64,000 bases of DNA, taken from contig CADCXA010000049.1 of NCBI GenBank assembly GCA_902806565.1, forward strand, positions 1 through 64,000, read 5' to 3'. A program made the translations under genes and the position numbers. This DNA is from Hypoxylon rubiginosum (lineage: Eukaryota > Ascomycota > Sordariomycetes > Xylariales > Hypoxylaceae). Below the pieces are notes generated by a model. That model did no database searches. It was not told where the DNA came from and saw nothing but the letters and a program-made list of their open reading frames with translations. Positions 61,580-64,000 of the stretch are shown piece after piece (the stretch's first letter is position 1; every line of letters begins with the position of its first letter).

Positions 61580-62360
61580 TAGTTTTTTAAGTTACCCGCT
61601 TTATAAGTAACTAAATTATATCTTTTAAATAAATTATTATTTAATAATTTATAATTTTAATTAGTTTTATTTAATATTAAATAATTTGTTTTTTTATAAT
61701 AATTATATTATATATAATTTACTTAGTTTATATTACTTACGACCCGCTTTTTATAGATAGTTGTAGTTAATTATATTTCTTAGTTCTTTTTACTTTTTTA
61801 TAATATTTTTAAGTTTTTTTTATTCTTTTTTTATTTTATTCTTTAACTTTTATTTACTATATATAAAAAATAATATTATATTTAAATTTTTAATATCTTT
61901 AGTTTTTTATTAATATTAATAATTTTTTATTAACTTTATTTATAGTTATTTTATTTTAAATAAAACTTTTTTAAAATTTACAGTTTTTAAAAATCATTTT
62001 TATATATAATATTATAATACTTTATATTTATTTAAATTATATAATCTTAATTACTTATTTTTAGTTTTTATAAGTCCTAGTTATATATTTAAATTTATTA
62101 ACATGTTAATCTCTTATTTATTTTATATTAAAAAAAATTAATTAAATTTTAAAATAATTAATATAAATTTATTACAATTAATTTATATTTAATAAAACCT
62201 TTTAAAAATCCTATATTAATTAACCTATTAATTTTAATTAAAATCTTACTCTTTTTTTAATTATTAATTTTATTGTTAAATCTTAATAGCTTTTTATAAA
62301 TCTTTATTATTATTTAAAATATTATATATATATAATAATACCAACTATTTAATTTATATT

Positions 62361-62470
62361 AACTTAAAAACCATTTAAATAAACTTAAAAACCACTTAAA
62401 CTAACTTAAAAACCACTTATAACAATTTAAAAGCCACTTATAATAACCTAGAAATTATTTATAATAACTT
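62361..62470. repeat. 21-bp tandem array
   Basis: About five copies of a 21-bp unit starting AACTTAAAAACCACTTA. C is frequent and G almost absent on the plus strand, the opposite of the array at 4425-4615. Confidence 0.75.
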
Positions 62471-64000
62471 TAAAAAACTAAAAATATTTTTTATTATATT
62501 ATTTTTTACGTTTTATTAATTAAATAATAAATATATTTAAAATTAAACTAATAGTAACAACTATAATAATCTTTAATTAAAAACTAACAATTTTAACTAA
62601 AATATAATAATAACATTTAATTAAATCTTTAATATCTATTTATACTTTTTAGTTTTATATAATAATAATTTTATATTACTTAATCTTATCCTTAAAAAAC
62701 TTTTATTTAACCTTAAAAACAATTTTAATTATTAACTATATTTAACTTAATATTTTAACCACATCAAAAAAATACATTTTAATAATAACCTTATAAATAT
62801 AATTAACAATTTAAATATAAAATTTATCTTTTTTAAAACCAAATTATATTTTTTTTTAATTTTCAATAACTAATAGAATTAATAACTTTTAATTAAATAA
62901 TATTTATCTTTTTAAACCTTCTATAAAAATTAAGTTAAATATCTTAAAAAAATTATATTAATTTTTATTAATATTAATAATTATAAATATACACCTTTTA
63001 ATCTTTTATATTACTAATTATAAACTTTAATATCCTTTTAACTATTTATAAATTTATAATTAATATTATTCTACCGTTTAAAATAACCTATAACTATTAT
63101 AAAAAAAATAATAATATTTTTAATTATTATATAGTTATTTTTAATTATTTTAATAAAACTTACACTAACTACCATTATAATAATAATAATAATAAATATA
63201 CTTATTAAATTAATATATTCTTTTTTCTCTTTTAATTTTCCTTAATTTTCCCTAATTAATACTAATTATAAACAAATAATAATTAATATATATATATATA
63301 TATAAATGTTAATAAACATATTAAAATTAAAAATATTTTTATTATTATATAAATAACTTTATTATCACCGTCTTTATTAAAACCAGTTAATAATAATAAC
63401 TTTAAACTAATATCAGTTAAACTTAAAGCTTTTAAAAAAAACATTAATTATATTTATTTAATTATATTTACTATAAAAATTATAATTATTTAAAATAAAC
63501 ACTAGAAATATTAAAATAAAACGCTTTTACTTTTAACCATTATTTTATAATTTAAAATTACTATAAAACTATTAACTTTTTTTTTATAATTTTAATTAGT
63601 AATATTCATAGAAATTTATAAAAATATAATCTTAATTATAAAAAAATTTTTAAAATTTAATTAGATTTTCAATTTAAGGTAAAAAAAATATATACTATAT
63701 ATATAAACTTAATAATTTTTATTAACACTAATTAATATTAAACTTTTATAAATAACTATATTATAATAAATACCTTTAAATTTAACTTTTTAATAAATAC
63801 TTTTTTTTTTTTATATATATATATATATATATAACAATCCTTTATTATTTCTTTATTAATCTTTAATAATTATTTATATATTATTATTATTTTTTAACTT
63901 TTAAAAAATTTTAAAATATATTATATTATAAATATTATTATTTAATTTTAGCGGCTTTAAAATTCTTAAATTTTAAATATTTTATACCCTAAATATAACC

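Larger units (their letters stand above)
48436..64000. repeat. AT-rich RIP-type flank, right
   Basis: Almost pure A+T sequence up to the window end, with no credible gene. It carries second copies of repeat families A and B from the left flank, and several tandem arrays. The few remaining G or C residues are unevenly distributed by strand. After about 62,300 the plus strand keeps C and loses G. The interpretation is a block of transposons mutated by RIP. Confidence 0.85.

Noticed and set aside
63981..64000. CCCTAAA-like bases at the window end as a telomere
   Set aside because: Only one unit-like match is present; no tandem TTAGGG/CCCTAA array.

Overview
The window looks like nuclear DNA of a filamentous ascomycete (Pezizomycotina). 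The reasons are short GT...AG introns (about 45-135 bp) with CTAAC-type branch sites, a HET-domain gene, a very large NACHT/ankyrin (NLR-like) gene, a DUF3433-type membrane protein, and two long flanks of extreme A+T content of the kind left by repeat-induced point mutation (RIP). No genus can be assigned from the sequence alone.

Layout: (1) 1 to about 15,530 is RIP-type AT-rich DNA with no credible genes. It holds degraded repeats, several tandem arrays and one foldback element. (2) About 15,530-48,430 is a gene island of ordinary base composition. (3) About 48,440-64,000 is AT-rich DNA again. Two repeat families occur in both flanks, and copies compared by eye differ almost only by C/T and G/A transitions. 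Both compartment borders are sharp.

The island holds, left to right: a two-exon HET-domain protein; a 1.5 kb gap with an odd GC-rich structured segment; a DUF3433-type multi-pass membrane protein (minus); a small three-exon protein, probably mitochondrial; the AP-3 sigma adaptin gene (minus); a divergent bZIP factor gene whose start does not read cleanly; a three-exon amino-acid permease with GATA sites upstream; a small secreted protein (minus); an eight-exon NLR-like gene (minus: degenerate alpha/beta hydrolase, NACHT, ankyrin repeats, ZZ finger) with one homopolymer frameshift; a divergent subtilisin-like (S8) protease pseudogene with three in-frame TGA stops and two apparent frameshifts; an unrecognised intact 464-aa gene; a DHA2-type MFS transporter (minus); and a 70-aa secreted protein with eight cysteines (minus).

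The housekeeping-type genes (AP-3 sigma, the small mitochondrial-type gene, the permease, the bZIP gene) sit in the middle of the island. Genes of self/non-self recognition (HET, NLR), secretion and export lie toward its edges. The most unusual feature is the head-to-head NLR and S8 protease pair at 32,225-42,559, with the unknown 464-aa gene beside it. It looks like a recognition/executioner module that is decaying in this strain. Splice sites were assigned by eye from GT/AG signals, branch sites and frame continuity. Family names rest on motif recognition, not on database searches.
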